Assembly (NCBI GenBank): GCA_964603025.1
Contig: CAZRTO010000016.1
Location: 1 to 25,590, forward strand
Source: CALFCX01 sp964603025
Lineage (GTDB): Bacteria > Margulisbacteria > WOR-1 > JAKLHX01
DNA: 25,590 nucleotides
Direction of reading: 5' to 3'
The notes under the pieces are model-generated. The model was given only the letters and a program-made list of their open reading frames with translations, was not told where the DNA came from and did not search any database. Below, in pieces: positions 1-7,969 of the stretch. Within the stretch, counting starts at the first letter, position 1; every line of letters begins with the position of its first letter. The translations under genes and the position numbers were made by a program.

Positions 1-1
1 A

Positions 2-370
2 GCGTCTTTGAAGCCGGGGGATGTGTTAGCTCTGATCGGGCAGTTGGGCAGCGGCAAGACCACCTTTATTCAGGGGCTTGCCAGAGGATTAGGGATAGAT
101 AATTTTGTCACAAGCCCCTCTTTTGTCATAATCAACGAATACAGGGCAGGGGGCCACAAAGGGATAGCCTCTTTTTTTCACATAGATCTTTACAGGCTTG
201 ATAACGAAGATGAGGTAAGGGACCTGGGCATTTTGGACCTGTTCGGGAAGGACAATGTTGTTGCCGTGGAATGGGCGGAAAAAGCCCCCAGCATACTGCC
301 TTCGGACTGTAAAAAGATATTTTTTGAGTTCATTTCCGAAAGCGAAAGAAGGATAACGGTGGAGACATGA
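2..370 (+). CDS. tsaE: TsaE, tRNA t6A37 synthesis ATPase (5' truncated by window edge)
   Basis: TsaE is the P-loop ATPase that, with TsaB and TsaD, drives threonylcarbamoyl transfer to A37 of ANN-decoding tRNAs. The frame is open to the left edge, so the first 20 or so residues of this roughly 150-residue family lie outside the window; the TTG at 8 is probably not the true start. Visible are a Walker A motif (GQLGSGKTT), the TSPSF switch segment, the HIDLYRL segment and VEWAEK, all in the usual TsaE order. The stop overlaps the tsaB start (ATGA at 367-370), which implies translational coupling. Identity is clear; only the N-terminus is missing. Confidence 0.95.
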   Translation, partial: ASLKPGDVLALIGQLGSGKTTFIQGLARGLGIDNFVTSPSFVIINEYRAGGHKGIASFFHIDLYRLDNEDEVRDLGILDLFGKDNVVAVEWAEKAPSILPSDCKKIFFEFISESERRITVET

Positions 371-1053
371 GGGTCCTTGCTATAAGCACTCCTTCAAAAT
401 ATGTCAGTGTTTCGGTCGCCGATATTGAGATCGTATCCGGGCGCCTGAGCCATGAGCTTATAGCCGAATTTTCCTTGCGCGGGGCCAGATCGGAGGACCT
501 GGTAAGTCTTATGGACAGGTCCTTTTCGGCTTCAAATACGGACCTGGACAGCGTGGGGCTTGTCTGTGTCGTTCAAGGCCCGGGTTCATACAGCGGCCTG
601 CGAGGAGGTCTGGCGGCGGCAAAAGCGATAGCCCAGGTCAGGAATATCCCTATAGTAGGGGTCAGCGCGCTGGAGGTAATCGCGCGCGAGCTTTCATATG
701 TGGAAGGCACGATAGCCGCGGTGCTTGATGCGGTGAAAGACGAGTACAATTTGGCTCTTTTTGCCGCTTCCGGAGGCAGGATATCCAGGCTTTCTGAGGA
801 CACGGTCATGAAAAAGGATGCACTGGCCAGATTCTTTGACGGTTTCAGGGACAAGGTGCATGTCATAAGTCCTTGGGGCAGCATGGAGAATGTGTCCGTC
901 AACGATAATATGGTTCATGTGAAAGGTTTTGCGAGGGCGGTGAACGCCGGGATAGCCGGTTTTGAACTGTACAACAACGGCGGAGCTGCGGATCCCATGA
1001 CAATGGTGCCGCATTATTCACACACGCCAAATATCAAGGAGTACGGACGATGA
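367..1053 (+). CDS. tsaB: TsaB, tRNA t6A37 synthesis scaffold subunit
   Basis: TsaB is the catalytically inactive ASKHA-fold partner that dimerises with TsaD and recruits TsaE in t6A synthesis. The 228-residue length matches the family. The diagnostic segment GPGSYSGLRGGLAAAKAIA (near residue 70) and the following VGVSALEVIARE are conserved; the N-terminal MRVLAISTPSKYVSVSVAD is the usual first beta-hairpin. The gene overlaps tsaE by 4 bp upstream and rimI by 4 bp downstream (ATGA both times). The tsaE-tsaB-rimI order is common in bacteria and supports all three calls. Confidence 0.93.
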   Translation: MRVLAISTPSKYVSVSVADIEIVSGRLSHELIAEFSLRGARSEDLVSLMDRSFSASNTDLDSVGLVCVVQGPGSYSGLRGGLAAAKAIAQVRNIPIVGVSALEVIARELSYVEGTIAAVLDAVKDEYNLALFAASGGRISRLSEDTVMKKDALARFFDGFRDKVHVISPWGSMENVSVNDNMVHVKGFARAVNAGIAGFELYNNGGAADPMTMVPHYSHTPNIKEYGR

Positions 1054-1499
1054 ACTTTGAACTTGCCAGGCTCGAAAATATCGAAGAAATGCTCAAGATA
1101 GAAAAGAAAGCGTTCGCCTCGCACTGGAACAGACAGACCTTTACGGATGAGTTGTCCGCCGAGAACGGCTATTATATAGTCGCAAAGGAAAAGGACAAGA
1201 ACACCGATAGGATACTGGGATACACCGGTTTCAGGCATGTGCTTGACGAAGCTCATATAACAACGCTCGCGGTGCACCATAAATTCAGAAAAAAGGGGAT
1301 CGGGTACCGGCTTATAGAGCAGCTTATCAAGGATGCCCGTTTGAGAGGGCTTAAAAAACTTTATCTTGAGGTGAGGCAGTCCAATCTCCCGGCCCAAAAG
1401 ATATACAAGAGGCTGGGGTTCAAGGTCCTGGACAGAAGAAGGGAGTACTACCAGCATCCGGTGGAAGATGCCCTGGTAATGCAAAATGACAATATTTGA
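1050..1499 (+). CDS. rimI: RimI-type ribosomal protein N-acetyltransferase (GNAT)
   Basis: This is a GNAT-fold acetyltransferase that in characterised homologues acetylates the N-terminal alanine of ribosomal protein S18. At 149 residues it has family length. The acetyl-CoA pyrophosphate loop is visible as FRKKGIGYRLIEQL, preceded by the strand ending TLAVHH, and the C-terminal NLPAQKIYKRLGFKV and RREYY segments are typical of RimI. It sits directly after tsaB, its usual neighbour, and its last 14 bp overlap the start of metH. The protein substrate cannot be told from sequence alone. Confidence 0.88.
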   Translation: MNFELARLENIEEMLKIEKKAFASHWNRQTFTDELSAENGYYIVAKEKDKNTDRILGYTGFRHVLDEAHITTLAVHHKFRKKGIGYRLIEQLIKDARLRGLKKLYLEVRQSNLPAQKIYKRLGFKVLDRRREYYQHPVEDALVMQNDNI

Positions 1500-3891
1500 C
1501 GACAACAAGGTCTATTTGCTGGACGGTGCCATGGGCACGCAGATAATGAAGAAAGGTATCGTGCCAGGAGCGTGTTTTGAAGAGCTTAACATAAGTTCTC
1601 CGGAAGTTATACTGTCCATACACAGGGAGTACGTAGAAGCCGGTGCCGATATCATCGAGACCAATACATTTGGCGGTACGCGCACAAAGCTGTCTGCTTA
1701 CGGGCTGGGGGACAAGTTCCACAAAATAAACTTTGATGCTGTCAGGATCGCGAAAAAAGCCGCGGCCGGCAAAGCGCTTGTGGCGGCGTCTATGGGTCCT
1801 TGCGGCCATCTTATGGAGCCGATAGGGGACTATGCTTTTGACGAGGCGTATGAGGAGTTCGCAGCTCAGGCAAAAGTATTCGAGGAAGCCGGAGCCGATC
1901 TTGTTTCCATAGAAACGATGAGTGATCTGCAGGAGGTCCGCGCCGCGCTTATCGCCATCAAGCAGAATACCAGACTTCCGGTGATAGTCCATTTGACATA
2001 CGCGGAGAACGCTAAGACCATTACAGGGACCACTCCGGAAGTCGCCTGCGCGGTGCTTTCCGCTCTGGGCGCGGATGCTATCGGAGCCAATTGCTCTACC
2101 GGCCCCAGTGATATGATATCGGTCGCCAAAGCGCTGAAAAAATATTCGTCGGTTCCGGTATCAATAATGCCCAACGCGGGGAATCCCGAGATCATAAACG
2201 ACGAGACTGTTTACCGCATGACACCGGAAAAATACGCGCCGTATATAAAAAAGATCTTGTCCTGTGGAGTAAAGTTTGTCGGCGGCTGCTGCGGCACGGG
2301 GCCGCAACACATAAGAGAAATCAAAAAGATCGCCGGGATAAATTGTGTAAGGGCGGGTTTGAAACCCGCCCCAACGAAAATAACGATCTTAACCAGTCGC
2401 ACCAGAGTTCTTGAGATCGGAAAAAAGAAAAAGGTCATTATAATAGGCGAGCGGATAAACCCGACCAACAAAAAAGATCTTCAGGCGGAGCTGAGGGAAG
2501 GCAAGATGAACATTGTGCGGCGCGAAGCCGTGTCACAGGCGGCGGCGGGAGCGGATATGCTGGATGTGAATGTGGGCGCTCCGGATATTGATGAAGCCGC
2601 AGCCATGAAAAAAGCGGTTTTAACAGTGCAGGCGGCTGTGGACATCCCGCTTTGCATAGACAGCTCAAATCCCGCCGCTCTTGAAGAAGGGCTCAAGAAC
2701 TATCCGGGCCGCGCGCTGGTCAATTCGGTCAACGGCAAGGAAGAGAGCCTGTCCGCGGTGCTTCCGCTGGTAAAAAAATACGGCGCCGCGGTGATCGCGC
2801 TTACGCTTGAAAAGGGGATCCCTGTTCCCGCTTCGGATAGGATCGCGGTCGCGGAAAAGATAATAGTCAGAGCCGCTTCCTTAGGAATAAAGAAAGATGA
2901 TATTTTTGCGGATGTGCTGACGCTTTCGGCGGGCGCGCAGCAGGAAGGCGTGAAAGAGACTTTGAAAGCGCTTTCTCTCTGCAGGACAAAACTGAAAGTC
3001 AAGACCGCGCTCGGCGTTAGCAACGTTTCGCACGGCCTGCCCAACAGAAAAGCCCTCAATGCGGCATTCATCAAGATCGCCGCTTCAAAGGGGTTGTCTG
3101 CCGCGATATATAACCCGGAGAACCTGAAGGCCAAAGTGTCTGCCGCGGTTATCTTGGCTGCTAATGCCTTTTTATTTAAAAAACACACCGGCGCAAAAGC
3201 GTGTATACAAAAGCCCGTAAATGAAACCGTTGGGGCGCTTCGCGCCGCGCCGCCCGACAAGACCCGTACACAAGGCATCCTTGAACAGATATCCGATGCG
3301 GTCATCGACGGTTATAAAGAGGGGATCCTGGATCTGATCGAAGCCGCAGTGAGCAGCGCGCAGGACCCGCAGCGTGTGATAGACGAAGCGCTTCTGCCAG
3401 CGATGGAAGAGGTTGGAAAAAAGTTCAACACCGGAGAGTATTTCATCCCGCAGGTCATGGCTTCCGCTGAGACAATGAAAAAAGCCTTTGACCGCGTCAA
3501 AGCGGAGATAAAGCCGTCCGACAGGAAAAACCTCGGGACGGTTATCATTGCCACGGTGCTCGGAGATATACATGATATAGGCAAGAACATCGTCGCAATG
3601 CTGCTTGAGAACCATGGTTTCAATGTCATAGACCTGGGCAGGGATGTGCCCTCGACCGACATAATAAAAGCCGCCAAAGAAAAGAACGCTTCTCTTGTCA
3701 TGCTATCGGCACTGCTGACCACCACCATGCCCCAGATGAAGGTCGTAAAAAAAGCCCTTGAGGAAGCCGGCCTGAAGATACCGGTTATCGTAGGCGGAGC
3801 TCCTGTTACCGGCGGTTTCGCGAAAGGGTTCGGTGCCAACTTTGCCAGGGACGCTGTTTCGGCAGTGGAGGAGGCGAAAAGGCTTGTTTGA
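1486..3891 (+). CDS. metH: Cobalamin-dependent methionine synthase, short form without the reactivation domain
   Basis: The protein transfers a methyl group from methyltetrahydrofolate through cobalamin to homocysteine, making methionine. Domains in order: homocysteine methyltransferase barrel (about 1-285; zinc ligands C203, C268 and C269 in GANCSTGP and GGCCGTGP), pterin-binding barrel (about 315-560; GERINPTNKK, DVNVGAP, IDSSNP), cobalamin cap helices (about 595-680) and B12-binding Rossmann domain (about 685-801; DIHDIGKN with lower ligand H696). The AdoMet-dependent reactivation domain of the roughly 1,230-residue E. coli enzyme is absent, as in the short MetH of Thermotoga, so a separate activation protein is expected elsewhere. 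ATG at 1486 gives the standard N-terminus and overlaps rimI by 14 bp. The linker at residues 288-298 is encoded by a palindromic repeat (2351-2371). No cobalamin riboswitch precedes it; it is internal to the operon. Confidence 0.93.
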   Translation: MTIFDDNKVYLLDGAMGTQIMKKGIVPGACFEELNISSPEVILSIHREYVEAGADIIETNTFGGTRTKLSAYGLGDKFHKINFDAVRIAKKAAAGKALVAASMGPCGHLMEPIGDYAFDEAYEEFAAQAKVFEEAGADLVSIETMSDLQEVRAALIAIKQNTRLPVIVHLTYAENAKTITGTTPEVACAVLSALGADAIGANCSTGPSDMISVAKALKKYSSVPVSIMPNAGNPEIINDETVYRMTPEKYAPYIKKILSCGVKFVGGCCGTGPQHIREIKKIAGINCVRAGLKPAPTKITILTSRTRVLEIGKKKKVIIIGERINPTNKKDLQAELREGKMNIVRREAVSQAAAGADMLDVNVGAPDIDEAAAMKKAVLTVQAAVDIPLCIDSSNPAALEEGLKNYPGRALVNSVNGKEESLSAVLPLVKKYGAAVIALTLEKGIPVPASDRIAVAEKIIVRAASLGIKKDDIFADVLTLSAGAQQEGVKETLKALSLCRTKLKVKTALGVSNVSHGLPNRKALNAAFIKIAASKGLSAAIYNPENLKAKVSAAVILAANAFLFKKHTGAKACIQKPVNETVGALRAAPPDKTRTQGILEQISDAVIDGYKEGILDLIEAAVSSAQDPQRVIDEALLPAMEEVGKKFNTGEYFIPQVMASAETMKKAFDRVKAEIKPSDRKNLGTVIIATVLGDIHDIGKNIVAMLLENHGFNVIDLGRDVPSTDIIKAAKEKNASLVMLSALLTTTMPQMKVVKKALEEAGLKIPVIVGGAPVTGGFAKGFGANFARDAVSAVEEAKRLV
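2351..2371. repeat. Palindromic repeat-like element inside metH
   Basis: Two perfect 10-bp arms, GGGCGGGTTT and AAACCCGCCC, flank a single G. The element is in frame and encodes about RAGLKPAP in the linker between the homocysteine and pterin domains of MetH. On the other strand it reads GAGFKPA. I recall this peptide as recurring where GC-rich interspersed palindromes are translated in uncultured bacteria, but I cannot search for copies here. Confidence 0.6.
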
Positions 3892-3897
3892 GAAAGA

Positions 3898-3927
3898 TTG
3901 ACTGTAGCCAGCTCGAGTTGATATACT
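3898..3927 (+). promoter_or_regulatory. Sigma70-type promoter of the secreted protein/exporter operon
   Basis: TTGACT (3898-3903) and TATACT (3922-3927) are separated by 18 bp and lie between the metH stop (3891) and the next start (3954). Each hexamer has one mismatch to consensus. Transcription would begin near 3934, giving a leader of about 20 nt that contains the Shine-Dalgarno AGGAGG at 3941-3946. Confidence 0.6.
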
Positions 3928-3953
3928 TTCTCTAAGTTCAAGGAGGGCAAGTT

Positions 3954-4838
3954 GTGGCAATAAAGGCGCTATTAACGGCGGCGATTTTATCGATAGCTTT
4001 GTTTTCATCATCTCACGCGGTCCAGATAGGCGGATCAGGTCCTTTAAATCCTTTTTCCGTTCCGGGTTCTATTGAGGTGAGTCAGATAGTTGTTTCCTCT
4101 ACCATAGAAGCGCTCAGTGATATTAAGCTGGGAGGGGCCGGCACGGCGGCCGGCACTATCAGGTGGACAGGGAGCAATTTCGAGGGTTTTGACGGTAATG
4201 GATGGAAATCTTTGGACTCGCAGTCAATATCGGAGGGATGGACCGAAAATATCCCAGAAAATAAAGTTTACGTGACAGATACAGGGAGAAACATAGGGAT
4301 AGGTACTACTGAGCCGGAAGCTAGGCTGGACATTGCCGGCAATATAATCGCGAGGGATAGTATTACTGTGGAAGGTGATGTTAAAGCAGGCCGGCTTATT
4401 TCCGGTTATGGGGCTAAGATCGGGAATCCTGATTCGGCTTTGGAGAGTTTTTTTGAATTAGTGGAGTTTAATCCTGGAGATAATGTTCCAGTGTTGAGAA
4501 GCAGATGGTTTTTTGAGGAGGATGATGAACCCGGCTATGGGTTTTTTACCACAGAACGCGGATTGTTATTAATTGACAACCTGGACGATTTGAATTCTGC
4601 GCTGGTGGTTATGCCCGTATATGACGCTGAGGAATTAATGACCACATATACCTTTGCAGATCTGCTTGAGGGGGAATCTCTGTTTAGTTTTGGCGGGAAT
4701 ATTGTTGCTGAAGGATATAAATCGTCCGCCAATAACGATGGGATAACACAAACTATAGTTTTTACCGACAAGAACGATGTTCAGCATACACTTGTTTTTG
4801 AGAGCGGATTGCTTGTCAACTATTCTACCAGTCCATAA
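3954..4838 (+). CDS. Secreted fibre-like surface protein, function unknown
   Basis: I do not recognise a named family. The GTG start at 3954 is 7 nt after AGGAGG and opens a classic signal peptide (hydrophobic residues 4-20, predicted cleavage after SSSHA near residue 23). The mature protein is beta-rich and low in Lys and Cys. Segments such as GTIRWTGSNFEGF, GWKSLD and NIGIGTTEPEARLDIAGNI (about residues 105-130) resemble the beta-repeat shaft found in tail-fibre or S74-type surface proteins, although no chaperone domain follows. The C-terminus ends in a hairpin-like HTLVFESGLLVNYS. Parts are noticeably AT-richer (about 4440-4700) than neighbouring genes, consistent with faster evolution or transfer. 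It is 4 bp upstream of tolC and probably co-transcribed with the exporter. Confidence 0.65.
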   Translation: MAIKALLTAAILSIALFSSSHAVQIGGSGPLNPFSVPGSIEVSQIVVSSTIEALSDIKLGGAGTAAGTIRWTGSNFEGFDGNGWKSLDSQSISEGWTENIPENKVYVTDTGRNIGIGTTEPEARLDIAGNIIARDSITVEGDVKAGRLISGYGAKIGNPDSALESFFELVEFNPGDNVPVLRSRWFFEEDDEPGYGFFTTERGLLLIDNLDDLNSALVVMPVYDAEELMTTYTFADLLEGESLFSFGGNIVAEGYKSSANNDGITQTIVFTDKNDVQHTLVFESGLLVNYSTSP

Positions 4839-4842
4839 CAAC

Positions 4843-6204
4843 ATGAAAAATGCCGTTTTTTTAGCTTTTATACTGTTGTTGTCCGGAACATGTACGGGTT
4901 CCGGGAAAATGACCATTCATGAGACTGTCCATTCCGCGCTTTTGAACAATGAACAGGTGGTAATTGCCGCAAGCAGGGTGGAAGCATCCAGGGCCAGGGT
5001 TTCGCAGGCGTTCTCAGGATATCTTCCGTCGCTTTCACTGTCCGCCAATTACTCCAAAAGCTTTTCTTCCCCGATAATAAGCGAGTTCAAGATAGGGGAT
5101 ATCGATACTCCCGTGACGTTCGGGTTCAACGAACCGTACGAGTCCAGGTCATGGCAGGCGGCGCTAACTCAGAATATCTTTACTTTCGGGAAGCTGGAAG
5201 GCCGCCTGGCGGCAGCTCTCGAATCGGTAAGAGCCGCGGAGGAAGAATACCGCAAGGCCAGGCAGGATGTGATATATTCCGCTGTTTCCGCGTATTTTGA
5301 TGTGATCAGGTCGGAGCTTGCCGTCAGATATGCCGAAAGGGCTCACGAATCCGCCAGGAAGCACTTTGACAGGGTGCGGATGATGAAAAACCGCGGCAGA
5401 CTTTCAGAGTCCGAACTGTTAAGGGCGCAGGTGGCTTTGCTTTCGGCAGAACAATCGCTTCTCAAAGCCCGTACTGCCGAACGTTTGGCCCTGGCTGGGC
5501 TGAGCAGCACTACGGGCCTGACGGCACAGGGGGCATATATTTTGTCCGAGAAAGACCTGTCTTTATTCCTGCGCGCGGACAAAAGGGCTTATGATGAGAT
5601 AACCCGCGAGGCTTATGAACACAACCCTGAACTAAGGCGCGCGCAAAGCGCGGTGAGGATCTCTGAAAACAATCTCTTTTCGGCCAAGGCCGGCTGGCTT
5701 CCGTCAATTTCGGCCCAGGGCACCTACGGCTGGAACAACACGGATTATTCCGGTTCGGCCATTGACTTTGACCAGACGAACTGGTCTGTTGCGGCCGGAG
5801 CCAGCTGGACGCTGTTCGACGGCTTTGGTTCTGTCAGCAGAATAAAAGAAGCGGCGGTTTCACTGGAAGAGGCAAAAGCTTCTTATTCCGCAGTGTCAAA
5901 AGCAGCGGCTCTGGAGCTTGAAAGGGCTTATCTCGGACATGTTTCAGCCGTCCAGGTCAGGGAGATCGCTTCCCAGGCGCTTGTAAGCGCTAAAAAAGCC
6001 ATGGACGCAGAGGAAATAAGGTTCGCCCACGGACTTGCTTCTAATATAGAAGTGCTGGATGCCCAGGCCTCCCTGGCAAAGGCGGAACTCGACCTTTTGT
6101 CAGCAGATTTTGAGCTGTGCATATCTTATCTATCACTCAAAAAGTCCGCCGGGACGCTGGATGAGCACATTTTCTCCGGACAAAAGGAGGATGGGATACG
6201 ATGA
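4843..6204 (+). CDS. tolC: TolC-family outer-membrane efflux channel
   Basis: This is the outer-membrane exit duct of a tripartite pump: a trimeric beta-barrel with a long periplasmic alpha-barrel. I place the start at ATG 4843 (453 aa), because it begins a signal peptide (MKNAVFLAFILLLSG); the frame extends 22 codons upstream but those overlap the preceding gene. Two OEP repeats are visible: the first about residues 25-225 (TIHETVHSALLNNEQ, then helices with ARVSQAFSGYLPSLSLSA), the second about 240-440 (AYEHNPELRRAQSAVRISENN, GWLPSISAQGTYGW, LFDGFGS). No clear Shine-Dalgarno precedes it, so translation may be coupled to the upstream gene. Its stop overlaps the first adaptor gene (ATGA at 6201-6204). 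Confidence 0.92.
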   Translation: MKNAVFLAFILLLSGTCTGSGKMTIHETVHSALLNNEQVVIAASRVEASRARVSQAFSGYLPSLSLSANYSKSFSSPIISEFKIGDIDTPVTFGFNEPYESRSWQAALTQNIFTFGKLEGRLAAALESVRAAEEEYRKARQDVIYSAVSAYFDVIRSELAVRYAERAHESARKHFDRVRMMKNRGRLSESELLRAQVALLSAEQSLLKARTAERLALAGLSSTTGLTAQGAYILSEKDLSLFLRADKRAYDEITREAYEHNPELRRAQSAVRISENNLFSAKAGWLPSISAQGTYGWNNTDYSGSAIDFDQTNWSVAAGASWTLFDGFGSVSRIKEAAVSLEEAKASYSAVSKAAALELERAYLGHVSAVQVREIASQALVSAKKAMDAEEIRFAHGLASNIEVLDAQASLAKAELDLLSADFELCISYLSLKKSAGTLDEHIFSGQKEDGIR

Positions 6205-7001
6205 ACAAAAAACTGATCTTTAGCTCAGCCGTGTTGCTGCTTACGGCGGTCATCGTCTATTTATTCTTTAATCCTCTGCCTGACGGGATGCCGTCTGTTT
6301 CAGGTATTCTGATAACGCAAAGGCTCCGGATCTATGCCCCGGCTTCGGGAGTGGTAAAAGAACTTCCTTATTCAATAGGCCAAAAAGTCAAGCGCGGACG
6401 GCTGCTGGTCAGGATGGATCCGGTTGAGCTGAAAAAAACGATCAAAAGAACATCCGCGGAGGAAAGGGAAGCCCTCAAAAAGTCCGAGGCCGCGGCGCAG
6501 GAGTACAAAAAGCTTTTCAACCTTTACGAAACAAAAAAGACCACAAAGCAGCTGCTTGACCAGGCGAGAGCCTCGGCCGATTCGCTCTACAGGCGGTATC
6601 TGGACAAGAAAAGAGCGACCGACGCCCTGAACGCGGTGCTTGGCAGCACTTCTATATATGCCCGGTACGATTCCGAGATAATAAGCCAGGATGTCTCCGT
6701 CGGTCAAACAGTGAAAAAAGGGCAGTTTTTGTTGGCTGTGGAATTTCCGGACAGGTTCATTCTGGCGGCCGCACTTCCGCGGGAGTTTGCTTCGGCTGTC
6801 AGAGAGAGTGATATCGTGACCATCCATGTTTCGGGCGCAAGCTTGGAAGCTGCGGCCGCTAAGATCGCGGAGGTGTCGACCTCCGAGGTCAAAGTGGTCA
6901 TCTTCGATCGATCGGGCGTTCTCCGGCCGGGACAAAAAGTAAAGGCCGTGTTCCCGGCGAGCGCGGAGCGCATAAATTCAAACCGGGGGAAAGTAAGATG
7001 A
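6201..7001 (+). CDS. Periplasmic adaptor (membrane fusion protein, HlyD/RND family), first of two
   Basis: Adaptors of this type bridge an inner-membrane transporter and TolC. The 266-residue protein has one N-terminal membrane anchor (about 5-24), the first lipoyl half (IYAPASGVVKELPYSIGQKV, about 44-73), a helical hairpin of about 75 residues rich in Lys, Glu and Ala (about 74-150), the second lipoyl half (DVSVGQTVKKGQFLLAVEF, to about 182) and a beta-barrel (about 183-255). There is no C-terminal membrane-proximal domain, so it is shorter than usual. It overlaps tolC and the second adaptor by 4 bp each. Having two adaptor genes in one exporter operon is unusual; this one has the longer hairpin and is the better candidate for contacting TolC. 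Confidence 0.85.
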   Translation: MNKKLIFSSAVLLLTAVIVYLFFNPLPDGMPSVSGILITQRLRIYAPASGVVKELPYSIGQKVKRGRLLVRMDPVELKKTIKRTSAEEREALKKSEAAAQEYKKLFNLYETKKTTKQLLDQARASADSLYRRYLDKKRATDALNAVLGSTSIYARYDSEIISQDVSVGQTVKKGQFLLAVEFPDRFILAAALPREFASAVRESDIVTIHVSGASLEAAAAKIAEVSTSEVKVVIFDRSGVLRPGQKVKAVFPASAERINSNRGKVR

Positions 7002-7969
7002 AAAAACGGGCCAGTTGGAAGATCTTTGTCGCGGCAGCCGCTGTAATAGCGGTCGCGCTGTTCCTTGCCGGAAGCTGCAAACCGCCAGTTAAGGTAGGGG
7101 CCGGCAAGGTGTCTTACGGCAACATTGCACCGACCGTCAGTGTTTACGGAGAAATAAGGGGCGTTGTCGCCGACCTGTCGGCAAAGATGCCGGCGATAAT
7201 AAAAGGTATAAGAGTGAAAGAAGGCGACACGGTGGTCAAAGGCCAGGTGCTGGCGGAGTTTGACGGTTTTGAGGCCGCTGGCAACGAGTTCTCGGCGCTC
7301 AAGCAACTCCATGAAAAAGGACTGGCTTCCGACCAGCAGGTGGAACAGGCTGCCATAGCCCTCGAAAGCGCCATGCTGATATCTCCTGTAGACGGAGTGA
7401 TCACTCTGGTGGCTAACAGGGCTGGAGAGACGGTCTCCCCGGGCATGACACTGATATCCGTCGTCAAACCCGGGACCTCTTATGCGGAGCTGCAGATAGA
7501 CGAATCGGATATCGGAGAAGTGAAGCGGGGGCAGGATGTGATCATATATAGCGATGCTTATCCGGACGAGAAATTTTCCGGTAAGCTCGAAAGGATCTCT
7601 CTGTCGGCTGAGCTCAGGAAAGTAGGCGGGAGGATCAAGCTGGATGAAGAGGATAAAGTTTTCCGCGGAAGGGTCTCTCTGGTGAATGGCGCCGAAAAAC
7701 TGAAGGTCGGCATGTCCGTGAACGCGGACATAATAACTCAGGTCAAAGAGAGCATTCTCATCGTTCCCAGGGAGGCGGTGTTCTCCCGAGACGGGAAGAA
7801 CTACGTCTATGCCATAAGGAGCGGAAGGACAAAGGAGACCGCCGTGGAACTTGGCCTTAAGGATGTGCTAAACGTTGAGATCGTGTCCGGTCTCTCGGAG
7901 GGGGATTCCGTGGTGGTTTCCATCCCTGAGAACCTTGCCAATAACACCAGGGTCAAAACCGTAAAATGA
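6998..7969 (+). CDS. macA: MacA-like periplasmic adaptor (membrane fusion protein), second of two
   Basis: This second adaptor has an N-terminal hydrophobic segment (about 9-26) ending FLAGSC, a weak lipobox that may mark a lipoprotein. The lipoyl halves (SAKMPAIIKGIRVKEGDTVV; ISPVDGVITLVANRAGETVS) are separated by only about 35 residues, so the helical hairpin is far shorter than in MacA, though the hairpin-tip pattern LHEKGLASDQQVEQA remains. A beta-barrel (about 160-245) and a membrane-proximal domain (VPREAVFSRDGKNYVYAI, SGLSEGDSVVVS) follow, as in MacA. It overlaps the first adaptor and the ATPase gene by 4 bp each. The gene symbol follows the MacB-type partner and is by analogy. Confidence 0.85.
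   Translation: MKKRASWKIFVAAAAVIAVALFLAGSCKPPVKVGAGKVSYGNIAPTVSVYGEIRGVVADLSAKMPAIIKGIRVKEGDTVVKGQVLAEFDGFEAAGNEFSALKQLHEKGLASDQQVEQAAIALESAMLISPVDGVITLVANRAGETVSPGMTLISVVKPGTSYAELQIDESDIGEVKRGQDVIIYSDAYPDEKFSGKLERISLSAELRKVGGRIKLDEEDKVFRGRVSLVNGAEKLKVGMSVNADIITQVKESILIVPREAVFSRDGKNYVYAIRSGRTKETAVELGLKDVLNVEIVSGLSEGDSVVVSIPENLANNTRVKTVK

Noticed and set aside
573..1014. Long open frames antisense to tsaB
   Set aside because: They have no start signals or recognisable protein and mirror a clear tsaB; the same applies to the other antisense frames in polA, addA and macB.
3230..3255. GC-rich GGGGCGCTTCGCGCC stem in the metH pterin/B12 linker as another repeat element
   Set aside because: The stem is only 4-5 bp and fits ordinary Ala/Arg-rich linker coding; too weak without copy counts.
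3954..4838. Prophage tail-fibre gene
   Set aside because: It has a Sec-type signal peptide and no phage neighbours; a resemblance to fibre shafts alone is not enough.
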